A stretch of 32,500 nucleotides of DNA. It comes from Micromonospora craterilacus (GTDB taxonomy: Bacteria; Actinomycetota; Actinomycetes; Mycobacteriales; Micromonosporaceae). Where the stretch lies: contig NZ_POTY01000042.1 in NCBI RefSeq assembly GCF_003236315.1, positions 1 to 32,500 of the forward strand, read 5' to 3'. Position numbers and translations under genes: made by a program. Below the pieces are notes generated by a model that saw only the letters and a list, made by a program, of their open reading frames with translations, did no database searches and was not told the DNA's origin. Positions 28,601 to 31,222 of this stretch are shown here, in pieces; position 1 is the stretch's first letter, and every line of letters starts with the position of its first letter.

Positions 28601-29285
28601 GCTCGCCGGCGGAAGCCCGGTGATCACCGGCACCAAGTCGGAAGATGCCTACCCGCAGGCGATCCGGAAGAAGCTTCCGTTCGGGCTCTTCGCCGGCCAC
28701 GCCTACGAAGTGATCGCGGTCGCCGACGGTCAGGTGTGGCTGCGTAATCCGTGGAACCGGGACCATCCCGCGCCGATGCCGGTGCGTGACTTCCTGGACC
28801 TGACGAGCGGTTCCTACGCCCACCTGGACACCAGTCCCGTGGCTGCCACGCCGCACGCCGCAACGGCACCCGGCCCGGTGGCGGTGCCTCCCCGCGTACC
28901 GGCGATTCCTCTCGTGGCCCCGCCACCAGTGGTGCCGTCCCCGCCGGCACCGCCGTCCCCGCCGGCACCGCGTGCGCCGGAGGCGTCGGAGGCGGTGCCG
29001 GCCCGGCCGCACCGGCACTCGCTGGGTCGTACCTACCTCGAGGACGAGCAGGTTATCGTCGGCTACCAGGCCCTGCTCGGCACCGACGGTACGGTGAACG
29101 GCCTGCTTGTGGTGGTGACGTCCGAGCGGGGGCAGCACACGGCCCACTGGACGACCGGCAGCGGCGCGCCGGGCGCCGGCGGTTCGGTGCCGATCGGGCG
29201 GGCGGAGGCGGAGCGCATCGCCCGCGAGATGCTCGGATTCACGCTGCCGCCGGAGTCGGCGTTGCACGACATGGTGAGCGGCTGA
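12657..29285 (+). CDS. giant multi-module polymorphic toxin (5542 aa) with ESX-type head
   Basis: One uninterrupted frame from GTG 12657 (AGAGGGG about 7 nt upstream) to TGA 29285. Order: WXG/CpnT-like head (1-~345), disordered linker (~375-915), YwqJ-type deaminase (~915-1120; C1032, C1095, C1098), papain-fold A (C1198/H1280/D1295), papain-fold B (C1473/H1593/D1610), RelA/SpoT-fold domain (~1752-2015), papain-fold C (C2222/H2341/D2358), papain-fold D (C2558/H2677/D2694), Rossmann module (~3154-3665), calpain-like 1 (C4422/H4624/N4640), calpain-like 2 (C5145/H5348/N5364), Pro-rich linker and a ~95-aa C-terminal domain. Four same-strand immunity-type genes and one antisense gene lie inside without breaking the frame; there the giant frame encodes Gly/Asp/Arg-rich or Gln/Val-rich sequence. 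Whether one ~550-kDa protein is made, or products are processed, is unknown. The head and first toxin modules are secure; continuity across each internal gene needs protein evidence. Confidence 0.85.
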   Translation: MAVPNPRDSLGEYAWVWDAICWVSAGEAWPSGDEDRMRELADAWQALADLVGETLGEADPAVMKILQSWGGGAGEAFGGLWNRIGVDPNTGLPLIQEIAGAYAVGCDQAALEIEYAKLTVLIAVIITVIAVFVALLMAWLGGVSAGAIPGILAAGRQAVTVAFRRLIAQMGRQLLTRAGMQAALRAAGTRIGQIVASQGFRQGLNRLGLELLEEIGEELIIDVGAQAYQMHTGQRRQWDGNRTFTAGVGGAYGAVLGSGMNWAGRRAAPRMPFSFSPSQLSFRGSGLVRWGSTSLTSGMQNAVISPAASVLANGSVNGQWAMPGADAFLGGFASGAGRTGATIAGGASGNLGARVTNWGLGKMGIETPGAGLGAGGIDPSLGVGGTNGLGNLGGTTGAPGATGTGATGGGSTTGGGSTGGSTSGSGTGAGSGSTGAGSTNGAGSGATAGSTNGAGGTSGSGNTNTGGATQNGAGTVPDSGSGSISLAPPTVDATSVPTVDGSTAPTVDGGATTTDDGTSRVDGTTGTPVAVPADGATTTPAGAPTDGTTVGGGPTADAGQPVTSPSQTAPGTDSPSQTAPGTDSPSQAAPGTDSRGPDRPASGSTEHSGSGQVAGPRTDATTTTPGDGSAGTGRTLADASSTDFAGNAPVDGRADSLASDSPPAVLPGAPGAAPVAGPTPGSVAPTGPTAPTNSGPTAGPQTGPQVATNPNAPTPTTGGTPPAGTNAPPAAGTQPGNTTAQPAPGRTTPAGPGVNPAAANSAGSISLTPAAGPTQPSTTQQGGPTQQGTPAQQGTPAQQGNPAQGTPAQQGTTSQPGNPSSSGRPEARTSVDPTAPTVPAQTTGADPTTSPPDTAGPVAHDGDVDPATDRADQAQQTRTDGPVVVPVPGSTGSIHSGPTGPGTDAGPVNPETLKRSEGPTGRGTHSWHLDPTSVDGDPASPDAERSLIEASRTLADTVRSAIKAATVSKGKQPGMAGALLMPSGDITTHTSMTADKGTKPPTQPRVHPLAQAALNRTAATLVDDVGSGHGKCAEVALVSDQLYQLEQQWRDAGEPGTFEQYALDAFQGSKIVTHQVKPARSDGVTYELGHYRPPCRSCAHFLPQFNIEPITDPERDVSVYQPSVPGVVGNGPPLSQNRPYGQPEGLIPPGQADQQSLEAAVPRDEATGRPVVHPDPRGPWAGLVNDGGPAVPGRDNNCADVGLSVLSTWFGRPEVAAPTATSAQVETGSTARQEQALRSSFAHAGNGATALDALAAALRAAGPGSAALIVNSWADQPGAHTWNAVNHDGTVVWLDGQNQLISDTAPLHGSRVGDVWSIVLDAEGDPVRSAQANDRSQAPTPPASTAPNDTQAPVPSARTAPDAGPTGRPGADADPTADVTDGDPNSEQSLGPDAEGNPDLDAWPDMQGWAMPDTRLFGPDRLAPLEDPRYQDDLADSLLTPDGYAVFADPSTHPYGQLINDGGTGQPGRSNNCVDNTLAALASFYGDPQVSHPRWPDRLDDGSLETQLGELDGFGRIESWIGGEWTGDNDSLPRTPAERSAAVADRYAELYQRVLDAGPGSAAVVAVEWLRIDEQTGDPLVDADGHVQGAAEHVFLLVYPQDADGPVWWDPQFASTITGPLPGDYVGLTHNLWSMEVQPDHADGQGASPAADDQAARDGQPGGGLPVRVRLGSPGDALPAAAGAGQATGPRGLHHRPDGSGDRPSQPAATSDHEAVRGGPTGGPDNRPAGLAGTGSGGLSDGNPAPNHYLDGLPETDRTTLLDALTEAQQDADQILADLHSVNADVNAQLGLTNEDALSTLGEEHRVKGAESLARKFRTELEPLGYDIGPALDTINDVVRFSVRGPESEAYGPAVDSVLTSLEAQGYQVTDLKNFWHPGNRFFGLNCTLTSPTGRTFELQFPTATSYAIGKQTHGPYEVMRDPAQSPAARVHAFLDILAINKANGIAASMPSGMDTARFDTPKNTSFAKWMASPRQASIRDSYVDWLGQQGRTFADMLTERGLTASDLPGLDPDLMGGVHGDADVRLLPPPETGRPDRPAGQPDRGGGQHGTDPGGDLGPVDGRLDVPSGRGGGDPVGESGTPRDRAGRPDDGGTPDGALHDGSVAERGRADGDLSPGDLTADAPGRDARPGGPSDAGPGAPEATGAGPPSVSIDTAHGLPETRRFGPGELAPLEDSGYHRDVEQSLRTPEGYAVFADPSTHPYGQLINDGGPNQPGRGNNCLDCSLSALSSFYGDPQVSSPRWPDVRPDGSIDAMTGEASGLDRAEAWLGAEWSGGPEGLPTTPADRAAAVAEQYADLHQRVAEAGPGSAALVVAEWLRTDPHTGELVLDGGNVQVQDSHALVLVYPEGAEGPVWWDPQRGLTWPQHPAAYVLHTYALWSMVTSVEGVSDDGGRGAGTDQAPAGHGERDRAASVRVRMAGEGTAVTTGTSGGQAAGPWELHHRPDGRDHGADQSARAAADYGVHGGAQGGPLDGAASLADGGTDGLRNPGADSSLPESRRFGPGELAPLEDPRFQADLAASLSTPQGYAVFADPSTHPYGQLVNDGGPDQPGRGNNCLDSSLAALASFRGDPQVSAPRWADRLDDGSIDRVSGERGGLERAEAWIGGEWIGGPDSLPDALSARTEAVAAQYADLYQQVADAGPGASALVVSDWLLVDDNGNVVLDADGQPEVDGSHAFVIVFPADADAPVWWDPQTGTASVDMPAADVRETHALWAMMMPDGEGRVDQGRGADADQPAAGDPESDRASGVRVRLAGPGETLGAGAGLGDARRPGELHHRPVGSDHSPLQPASPASDGGVHTGATRGPDQGPTGLAGTGTDGLTDADGATNLDGATNLDGATNLDGGMGPDGPDGPTGPRGSDSAADGPDLRQAAAGTTFGGALLDADPARTADAVQAALTAGPLPDGVTVDPATATVTLDTDDGPFQVRIELANPPADASVVPVATVQYTADGAAVQVSTGAHPDHVRRAVAAMLAEADTVAQDRAMGLRYDATTALAEGARPEHDGNRVLTARDIGHLAELRVVLADSSATSDPARSGQLRAEALSLLVAAGLVEQDPTHAVHGLGSNVPLVGPAAAQARLDLIRSHLGPVSAQVESLIGLAQGDGQQLVADLRAAQSAIRAEARAWAQQATALRNDADLALTARVDAELDAAPDHVFGRLVIGGGWAATTDFVTLGAAGDTGTGLPPVLCVSQGHDPWADRQELLMGQIPSELELPGLPFQPAALAEQGTQFTPSDVFADAVGAARALTGMPTYQGLATAITPRPVDAVGWPDGANFRVTVGGRDFYTSSVDIASGPGPSRVPSAPATTTARYVDPTTGYRVDRSGPAPVFRDPDGSPVAPDRLPPAVRAILGGPGTDRSDLPLLTDLTGRPTDPLVVDPVSGYAVDPSTGQVHDPAGGQVDPDSLPTDVAARLGHVDGSFSDPRPATPPVNFGGQNLADAYRPGDRVLVYGAGASGAWDIEQAAASAAGRIDWSAQAGSLPSDQVTGDPAVDAEAQLRHSFSGGYNRRNTLPGLGAYSDTAQARVADMSLREVVSVRHTVDGAFLVRFTDGTDQVYDRVVLSIGQEPRLPGGVQALLSEVDLSAIEGTATELGGPADVLGLRDGSGQLRVLGGASVAGVLLAEVDESVRDSVRLQAAALPDDSRGIAPSIRFHAQRIAEANRGATPPSSPTGPAAGGPAPADSPSDLVPADAEPTPAPLDVEPGQRPVPGDQLLAERGHLDPHGLAVDVLPNALSGDLDGVASQVDVAQGGKVPTGGESLGTGRPDAAVRQPQPAQSAQVRGTDQRGEPVVADRVVAQVEGDQSAQTGDTGHLRHQPGRLDQHQMPDREVGADLVAVVDEGAAGHGDRLDEAVAHLPVDEQVGDRRGETRGDPPVQPDVVPGGAGTRQVEADQLGVLGVGGLDGVGVPPAELEVVRGGQDGGVDLGGRGHDGSVSTDGSITAAAVPGATFHGLGRPAADPAAVLEVARAALPQVAPYAQVDAVVPVGPDRFEIRSAGQYPLTARLTTGPLTDGVVAQSVRNPDGSFTVTVSDRAVDQVVARALAHEVAELVALHESGRALVGPLDPGNVPGPIDPAGLTAHDRGRMAEIRLLAAAYADANADPATRLAVRAEIDALADHLGLRVGDPDVRARWALLPRDVLAHLMQLSVPSITPDAVSAVLAGAPTLTEVERIRMIDYRSRLAPDFQVPQQADLDARLRELAAEAEHAQSGMPRMPAFAGQIVGVPQAQLDRIRAVDPQLADRLAAEGVYVDLTGRYDLRPYMVAGVPAIDLGAARPAFDLTTEAGRQAQLHEDRQRSRAALRGLPGGQAVALLTNHDFHYQGTARWMGLVPDVLTEALRSITPVTPAAAATAETASIQQPSGDISAVADRVTLPPDAPNKPGPVYGPALDARTGQPPPLFDGPPKREDVQQGALGDCGMIAVIGSVAGQLPNTIAQMFQPNPDGSVDVLLHEASGPGYSVNPTGRQLRVTVYPDVPLHPNSNGHSAYANQSAVGTAWASLLEKAIAAVDRTWTQQRHDQWQQQWTARPGVDTAQAAPLGYARLGNGSSRLVQAELLTQLTGLPTGVSQLDPTPGREADTEARLATLLAAGSPLIIGTRPAAEYSTYPNGKPPYGLVAGHAYEIVSVANGEVQLRNPWNSSHPSPMPVRAFLDLMSPWYAHVELARSTVAALPDSEFHGQGRPAADPTAVVDRARMVLPALAEPIGADQVVAVGPDVFEVRSAGLEPLRIRVTAGTLSAGTVAQTTRNLDGTFTLTVSDRAADAVVDRAVAHEAAELLARHETGAAQVGLFDQGTAEGPIDPAGLSARDRGRLAELRLMSAWYAQADPAARLALRAEVDALVDRLGLRWGTPDVQARLALLPSDVWSQVMRLSVPAITPDAVAGALAVSPTQTTVERFRAIDYRGRLAPDFQPPPAAALDAKLRELAVHGERSQSSLPRMPALAGQVIGVPQAQLDQIRAVDPQLADRLAAEGVYVDLTGRFDLRPYTLDGAPEFSLTASQPAFDLDTEAGRRALLAEDRARVGATFRAEYGSHPGAMAVLTTHDFHYVTDARRMALVPNALTDALRSMMPPAPDVEVEVTPTVTGGEVAVVADRVTLPDPHPKRPVEYGRPLDAGTGQPAPLFDGPPRREQVQQGILGDCGMLASMAAVAGVRPDALAGLFQPNPDGTVDVLLHESTLLGDSMAPTGRRLRITVQPDAPLASAAHGRTAYADQSLNGTAWASLLEKALAAVDRTWSAQRHQQWQDSWRAWHSKDDPHQAAPTGYGRLGVGSTPQMQAEVLTQLTGTPSQMSVFDLRPGQEAAVHARLAALLAGGSPVITGTKSEDAYPQAIRKKLPFGLFAGHAYEVIAVADGQVWLRNPWNRDHPAPMPVRDFLDLTSGSYAHLDTSPVAATPHAATAPGPVAVPPRVPAIPLVAPPPVVPSPPAPPSPPAPRAPEASEAVPARPHRHSLGRTYLEDEQVIVGYQALLGTDGTVNGLLVVVTSERGQHTAHWTTGSGAPGAGGSVPIGRAEAERIAREMLGFTLPPESALHDMVSG
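14346..14435 (+). repeat. 30-bp tandem repeat, 3 copies (SPSQTAPGTD)
   Basis: Three head-to-tail 30-bp units encode SPSQTAPGTD, SPSQTAPGTD and SPSQAAPGTD. Units 1 and 2 are almost identical and unit 3 has a few changes, suggesting recent slippage expansion within the linker. Confidence 0.9.
15012..15092 (+). repeat. degenerate PAQQGT tandem repeats
   Basis: A run of 12-15-bp units encodes variations of TPAQQG (TQQGTPAQQGTPAQQGNPAQ and similar), giving a Gln/Pro-rich stretch near the end of the linker. Confidence 0.75.
15400..16016 (+). other. domain: YwqJ-type nucleic-acid deaminase module
   Basis: Residues ~915-1120. GHGKCAEVALVSDQLY has C1032 and E1034, and HYRPPCRSCAHFL supplies C1095 and C1098. 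The GxCAE...PCxxC pattern is that of the YwqJ-like branch of the deaminase superfamily, found at the C-termini of polymorphic toxins. Metal-ligand and proton-shuttle residues appear intact. No immunity gene follows it directly. Confidence 0.75.
16152..16625 (+). other. domain: papain-fold toxin A (glutamine-deamidase type)
   Basis: Residues ~1166-1323. VNDGGPAVPGRDNNCADVGL carries C1198, GAHTWNAV carries H1280 and VVWLDGQ carries D1295: a complete Cys-His-Asp triad of the polymorphic-toxin papain fold (Tox-PL, glutamine-deamidase type). It is the short form, without the insert found in copies B-D. No small immunity gene follows; the next ~260 nt encode a Pro/Ala/Asp-rich spacer. Confidence 0.75.
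16890..17575 (+). other. domain: papain-fold toxin B, first copy of the amplified cassette
   Basis: Residues ~1412-1640. It begins with a conserved lead (LFGPDRLAPLEDPRYQDDL, then GYAVFADPSTHPYGQL) and has the triad C1473 in NNCVDN, H1593 in EHVFLLV and D1610 in VWWDPQ. Copies C and D share lead, triad and insert. It ends LWSMEV just where its immunity gene begins in another frame. Confidence 0.78.
17578..17874 (+). CDS. YrhB/Imm35-like immunity protein 1, inside the giant frame
   Basis: A 98-residue protein in the +1 frame relative to the giant gene. ATG 17578 or ATG 17584 could start it; the second aligns with the starts of the two paralogues, and GGAGG lies 12 or 18 nt upstream, further than usual. 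It shows the YrhB/Imm35 pattern: helix (RQLMTRLLG), FEFGWAAQE, then VFIIDQTGVVT and a final basic helix ending GRQVWP. Balanced amino-acid use contrasts with the Gly/Asp-rich peptide read in the giant frame. It directly follows papain-fold module B and is its likely immunity protein. Confidence 0.82.
   Translation: MPMGREQARQLMTRLLGTDNPVAVFPFEFGWAAQETLSPQQRAQGRQLGQGVFIIDQTGVVTAHPSLPPPLIMKRYAAARREGRITGRQVWPAPDPAD
17910..18700 (+). other. domain: RelA/SpoT-fold (nucleotidyltransferase-like) toxin module
   Basis: Residues ~1752-2015. VKGAESLARKF, INDVVRFSV (D1837, R1840), QGYQVTDLKNFW, FFGLNCTL, FELQFPT (E1898) and KQTHGPYEVMR follow the order of RelA/SpoT synthetase-fold motifs (K...S..K, D..R, GY..xKN, G.N, E.Q..T, YE). 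Known toxins of this fold make (p)ppApp or pyrophosphorylate tRNA. Activity here is inferred. A 100-aa gene in another frame follows directly. Confidence 0.62.
18715..19017 (+). CDS. putative immunity protein for the RelA/SpoT-fold module
   Basis: A 100-residue protein in the +1 frame inside the giant gene, with ATG 18715 preceded by GGGGGG at 5 nt. It begins MATLTFGYFLLRRPDD and contains VIWDRSTDAWTFRPDVAAAIL. The composition is balanced and globular, while the giant frame here reads Gly/Asp/Pro-rich sequence, so this is the functional frame. I do not recognise a family. Its place immediately after the toxin module, matching the three YrhB genes, suggests a cognate immunity role. Confidence 0.7.
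   Translation: MATLTFGYFLLRRPDDPTGPPVNLIAEADSTGPTQAVIWDRSTDAWTFRPDVAAAILWANPERHAIEQVDRTTAERQTAHFTTVPLPSEAELTEICHRAT
19120..19826 (+). other. domain: papain-fold toxin C, second copy of the amplified cassette
   Basis: Residues ~2155-2390. The lead is RRFGPGELAPLEDSGYHRD; the triad is C2222 (NNCLDC), H2341 (SHALVLV) and D2358 (VWWDPQ). It is the same architecture as B and D with clear divergence in the insert. It ends YALWSM just before its immunity gene. Confidence 0.78.
19828..20118 (+). CDS. YrhB/Imm35-like immunity protein 2, inside the giant frame
   Basis: A 96-residue protein, +1 relative to the giant frame, with ATG 19828 and GGAAGGGG about 6 nt upstream. It begins MTEDEALALIKRLLGTANE, continues FEFGWLAKEQLSPQERAEG and SYIIDRTGVIT, and ends with the helix ITEYTEARREGR and GRQVW. 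It is clearly paralogous to the genes at 17578 and 20836. It follows papain-fold module C and is its likely immunity protein. It also resembles the N-terminal part of the SUKH-3 protein near eccB (DEALAIARQW). Confidence 0.85.
   Translation: MTEDEALALIKRLLGTANEIELHPFEFGWLAKEQLSPQERAEGRQLGHGSYIIDRTGVITAQISLPVPLLITEYTEARREGRLTGRQVWPTAEPTA
20145..20835 (+). other. domain: papain-fold toxin D, third copy of the amplified cassette
   Basis: Residues ~2497-2727. It starts SRRFGPGELAPLEDPRFQAD, with C2558 (NNCLDS), H2677 (SHAFVIV) and D2694 (VWWDPQ). It begins about 25 nt after the stop of immunity gene 2, so cassettes C and D are directly adjacent. Confidence 0.78.
20836..21126 (+). CDS. YrhB/Imm35-like immunity protein 3, inside the giant frame
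   Basis: A 96-residue protein starting at TTG 20836 with GAGAGGGG about 5 nt upstream; the TTG lies where paralogue 2 has ATG (LTRDEALTLISRLLGTRN versus MTEDEALALIKRLLGTAN). FEFGWLARERLSEQERASG, SYIIDRSGVIT and EYTQARREGR are conserved. It is in the same +1 frame relative to the giant gene and is the likely immunity protein of papain-fold module D. The weaker start codon may lower its expression. Confidence 0.83.
   Translation: MTRDEALTLISRLLGTRNPIVLREFEFGWLARERLSEQERASGMHVGQGSYIIDRSGVITVHSSLPARRVMEEYTQARREGRIKGRQVWPEPEPTA
21135..21188 (+). repeat. 18-bp tandem repeat, 3 copies (DGATNL)
   Basis: Three 18-bp units encode DGATNL in the giant frame, immediately after the stop of immunity gene 3. 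Units 1 and 2 are identical and unit 3 has one change. They lie at the junction between the amplified papain cassettes and the Rossmann module. Confidence 0.9.
21277..23660 (+). other. domain: preamble plus Rossmann (FAD/NAD(P)-like) module
   Basis: Residues ~2874-3150 repeat, with divergence, the preamble of the calpain modules (TTFGGALLDADPARTADAV; GHLAELRVVLAD). Residues ~3154-3665 contain two dinucleotide-binding signatures, RLVIGGGWAATT at ~3166 and VLVYGAGASGAW at ~3455, and a later VVLSIGQEPRLPG strand of the kind seen in flavin/pyridine-nucleotide oxidoreductases. A toxin role is inferred from position only. The gene that follows is antisense. Confidence 0.55.
23721..24458 (-). CDS. 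TIGR02996/leucine-rich-repeat protein, antisense inside the giant gene
   Basis: A 245-residue protein on the minus strand. It begins MATPAEIYAAVLAAPDDLEL, and residues 1-50 match the TIGR02996 repeat-companion domain (YADAIEATDPEHAQLIRLDL). Residues ~85-200 form leucine-rich repeats (LSRLVALDLRNNPVGDDGL, LRWLGLAHCGIGPAGAEAL, LRYVDLRRNPV). ATG 24458 is chosen because TIGR02996 proteins begin there; the open frame upstream is giant-gene shadow. There is no ribosome site, but a TACGCT hexamer ends 7 nt before the ATG, so a leaderless transcript is possible. It lies between the Rossmann and calpain modules, where a sense-strand immunity gene is expected, so it may be an immunity protein. Its codons are exactly in phase with the giant frame. 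Confidence 0.85.
   Translation of the reverse strand: MATPAEIYAAVLAAPDDLELRRRYADAIEATDPEHAQLIRLDLTGARPTRDDVRLYRRVTPRLAAPVAHLLVDWKVRNGLVESVTMTGRAFVDHGDEVSAHLPVRHLVLVEAAGLMPEVAGVASLSRLVALDLRNNPVGDDGLAALVGSPYLGRLRWLGLAHCGIGPAGAEALAASRNLPALRYVDLRRNPVEVTAEGIGQDIDGKPMWVEMPALGQELIARYGPLSWLDVQWGWRWLGVGWDEV
24465..24470 (-). promoter_or_regulatory. possible -10 for a leaderless LRR transcript
   Basis: On the minus strand TACGCT (TAnnnT type) is followed by 6 nt and then ATG 24458, which would put the transcription start at the start codon. No good -35 is seen. Confidence 0.28.
24495..26690 (+). other. domain: preamble plus calpain-like protease module 1
   Basis: Residues ~3947-4678. The preamble holds an HEVAELVALHE motif (H4049, E4050, E4053, H4058), then a helical region (RIRMIDYRSRLAPDFQ) and a strand motif (EGVYVDLTGRYDLRPY). 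The catalytic part matches calpain (C2) order: C4422 in LGDCGMIAV, H4624 in AGHAYEIVSV and N4640 in LRNPWNSSHP. The whole unit is repeated immediately downstream. Confidence 0.72.
26677..28840 (+). other. domain: preamble plus calpain-like protease module 2
   Basis: Residues ~4674-5395. It is a tandem paralogue of module 1 with long identical stretches (QAQLDQIRAVDPQLADRLAA; EGVYVDLTGRFDLRPY). HEAAELLARHE (H4776) corresponds to the first HEVAEL motif. The triad is C5145 (LGDCGMLAS), H5348 (AGHAYEVIAV) and N5364 (LRNPWNRDHP). No gene lies between the two modules. Confidence 0.72.
28841..29285 (+). other. Pro-rich linker and C-terminal domain of the giant effector
   Basis: Residues ~5396-5445 are Pro/Ala/Val-rich (VPSPPAPPSPPAPRAPEA). 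The last ~95 residues (HSLGRTYLEDEQVIVGYQAL, then LLVVVTSERGQHTAHW) form a small strand-rich domain ending in the helix RAEAERIAREMLG. I do not recognise it. Its position makes it the terminal module just before the SUKH gene. Confidence 0.5.
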
Positions 29286-29287
29286 CG

Positions 29288-30154
29288 ATGCCGACGACAG
29301 GACAGGGAGAAGAGCCGTTGCGCTCCTTCACCGAGATCACATCGATCCCCAACAACGTTCCCGTCGACATCGGGCACGCCCGCCTCGGGGTGCGGTGGGT
29401 CGACGCGGGGCCGCCGGTCCGCGCCGAGATCATCGTGATGCCGCACCGGAGCGAGGAGTCTCCGCACCACGAGGTCACGCTCGGTGAGACCTTTCCGGTG
29501 GACGGGGAGACGTGGCGCTTCGCCGATCTCGACATGTCCAGCGCGGACGAGTGGGAGGTCACCGTCCGCCGGGTGGACGAGAACGAGGTGATGGAGCCGC
29601 CCAACGGACGCCTGTGGAAGCCGGCCCGGCTGCGTCCCTACGGCCAGCTCGACGAGACCCAGCTCCAGTCGGTGGAGGCGGCCCTCGGGGCCCGGCTGCC
29701 GCAGCAGTACCGGGACTGGCTGAGCCGGAACAACGGCGCGCAGCCCGAGGTGGAGCACCACATTCCCGGCGTACCGTTCACCCTGTTGCCGGAGCGTCCG
29801 CTGTTCGGCGTGCATCCCCAGTACCCGCCGTTCGATCTGGTGCAGGCGCAGCGCGTACACCGGGATCCCTGGCTGTCGCCGGCGTGGCTGGTCATCGCCA
29901 ACCCGTCCGGCGGTCTGCTGGTCGTCTCGGCCCAGACGGGCGACGAGAACGTCTATTTCGTGCACGAGCTGGACCTGGTCGGCCCGCCGGGCCCGCCCGC
30001 CTCAGCCGCCCGGGAACGGAAGCTGCGCGCGGTGGCCTGGTCGATGTACGAACTCATCGGCCGGCTGACCCCGATGGAACTGGACCAGCTTCCGCCGGCG
30101 CAGATCCTGCCACCCGGTACCTCGACCGACCCGCGCAACTACCAGGACGGGTAA
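29288..30154 (+). CDS. SUKH (SMI1/KNR4-type) immunity protein with N-terminal beta domain
   Basis: A 288-residue protein. ATG 29288 lies 2 nt after the giant stop; an in-frame TTG at 29318 has a better site (GGGAGAAGAG, ~4 nt) and could be the real start. Residues ~12-95 are a strand-rich domain (VRWVDAGPPVRAEIIVMPHR, then DEWEVTVRRVDENEV). Residues ~115-265 match SUKH-1 (DETQLQSVEAALGARLPQQY, RDWLSRNNGAQPEV, then ...AWLVIANPSGGLLVVS). It probably provides immunity to the terminal calpain-like modules, given that it directly follows the effector stop. Translational coupling to the giant gene is likely. Confidence 0.85.
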   Translation: MPTTGQGEEPLRSFTEITSIPNNVPVDIGHARLGVRWVDAGPPVRAEIIVMPHRSEESPHHEVTLGETFPVDGETWRFADLDMSSADEWEVTVRRVDENEVMEPPNGRLWKPARLRPYGQLDETQLQSVEAALGARLPQQYRDWLSRNNGAQPEVEHHIPGVPFTLLPERPLFGVHPQYPPFDLVQAQRVHRDPWLSPAWLVIANPSGGLLVVSAQTGDENVYFVHELDLVGPPGPPASAARERKLRAVAWSMYELIGRLTPMELDQLPPAQILPPGTSTDPRNYQDG

Positions 30155-30176
30155 CCCACGGCAGGACGCCGACCTC

Positions 30177-30213
30177 GCCGGCTTTGCCGCACGCGGCGGC
30201 GGGGCAAGCCGGC
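30177..30213. terminator. bidirectional terminator after the SUKH gene
   Basis: GCCGGCTT pairs with AAGCCGGC across an inner GCCG/CGGC stem with an asymmetric internal loop. It lies in the 67-bp gap between convergent genes and probably stops both. Confidence 0.65.
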
Positions 30214-30221
30214 CGGTCCGC

Positions 30222-30764
30222 TCAGCTGAGCGTCGACAGCAGTCCGGCGTACGCGTCGCGGACCGCGACCAGTCGGTCCCGCCGGAAGCGGCCCGGCTCG
30301 CGCTGGTGCAACTGCCGTCCGCGGTCGCTGACGATGGCGCCCTGCGGAACGCTGTCGCCGCCCGCCGGGATGAACTTGCTGACCTCGTCTAGCGCGGCGA
30401 CGGCCCGGGTCAGTGCGGCCCGGGCCCGCTGCCCGGCCTCGCCGGCCGTGGAATCGGCCGGCACCGAGCCGGCGTAGGCGTCGGCGACCAGCAGCCACTC
30501 GCCGGGGTCGAGCAGCTGCGACGGCTCGTCGCCGCCGTAGCGGAACCCGGTGCCCGCCCCGCCGATCGTCGGCGGCAGCCGGAAGGTGAACTCCCGGTCC
30601 TGGCCGCAGCCCGCGCAGGCGCCGGTGTAGCGGCTGGCCAGATCGCCGTCGTCGAGCGCGATGACGGAGCTCTGCCGGGGGAACCGGCTCTCCCCGCACG
30701 GGCAGGGGTGCAGGTCCATGTAGAGGTGCGCCTCCGCGTTGGTGCGGCTCAGCGGCGGGGTCAT
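30222..30764 (-). CDS. hypothetical protein with CPCG...CAGCG Cys motif
   Basis: A 180-residue protein, ATG 30764 preceded by GGTGGA. Near the N-terminus it has [14 protein letters not shown] and about 30 residues later [14 protein letters not shown]. The CxC...CxxC arrangement suggests a small metal-binding (zinc-ribbon-like) fold, followed by [18 protein letters not shown] and a helical C-terminal half ([18 protein letters not shown]). There is no signal peptide or membrane helix. I do not recognise the family. It is convergent with the SUKH gene and divergent from the SCO4848-like gene; whether it belongs to the toxin locus is unknown. Confidence 0.72.
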   Translation of the reverse strand: MTPPLSRTNAEAHLYMDLHPCPCGESRFPRQSSVIALDDGDLASRYTGACAGCGQDREFTFRLPPTIGGAGTGFRYGGDEPSQLLDPGEWLLVADAYAGSVPADSTAGEAGQRARAALTRAVAALDEVSKFIPAGGDSVPQGAIVSDRGRQLHQREPGRFRRDRLVAVRDAYAGLLSTLS

Positions 30765-30832
30765 GCGTTCCACCGTACCGATCGGACGCGCTTGCGGCCG
30801 TCCCGGTGGTGCCGCTGGCATACTCGCCGACC

Positions 30833-31084
30833 ATGGTGTTGTCGCGCGGCTGGGCGGTCTTTCTTACCGGGGTCGGCGTGTGGACCTGGGTGATCTGGCC
30901 CAGGTTCGCGGTGGCCATCTGGAAGGATCCGAGGTCCTGGTCCACCGGCGTCGTCGGGGATGGCGCGCCGACCGGCTTTCTCTGGGTGCACGCGCTGCTG
31001 ATCGTGGCGTCGTTGGCCATCGGCACCGCCGTCGGCCTGCTCGGCCTCCGTGCCTGGCGGGCATCCCGCCGGTGTACGCACTGA
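30833..31084 (+). CDS. SCO4848-family small membrane protein
   Basis: An 83-residue protein with two membrane helices, at ~7-28 ([19 protein letters not shown]) and ~50-72 ([21 protein letters not shown]), and a short basic tail (RAWRASRR). Length, the helix-loop-helix layout and the WVH/GLLGLR positions match the conserved actinobacterial SCO4848 family, whose function is unknown. The start ATG 30833 is preferred over GTG 30806 because family members begin with a short polar stretch before helix 1. Only 68 bp separate it from the divergent Cys-motif gene. It lies outside the toxin locus. Confidence 0.82.
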   Translation: MVLSRGWAVFLTGVGVWTWVIWPRFAVAIWKDPRSWSTGVVGDGAPTGFLWVHALLIVASLAIGTAVGLLGLRAWRASRRCTH

Positions 31085-31192
31085 GCCCCACCACCTGCGT
31101 CGTCGATGCGGTTGGCGTCGGCGTCCCAGTGTCCATCTCGGAGCGCACGGTGACCGGGCGATAGGGTGTGACGCGGACCGCTCTCCCCCGAT

Positions 31193-31222
31193 TTGACGAT
31201 CAATCCGGTGGACGCGTAACTT
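31193..31222 (+). promoter_or_regulatory. rRNA promoter P1 (TTGACG-N18-TAACTT)
   Basis: TTGACG (31193-31198) and TAACTT (31217-31222) with an 18-nt spacer, about 570 nt upstream of the 16S gene. This matches a housekeeping sigma promoter and is the first of three in the leader region. Confidence 0.7.

Noticed and set aside
26598..29267. 889-aa open frame on the minus strand
   Set aside because: It is antisense to the calpain modules, which have clear catalytic motifs; its composition (His/Arg/Gln-rich) is that of a GC-rich shadow.
30791..30830. Promoter for the SCO4848-like gene (TTGCGG with a downstream CATACT)
   Set aside because: The spacer is about 21 nt, too long for a normal promoter.
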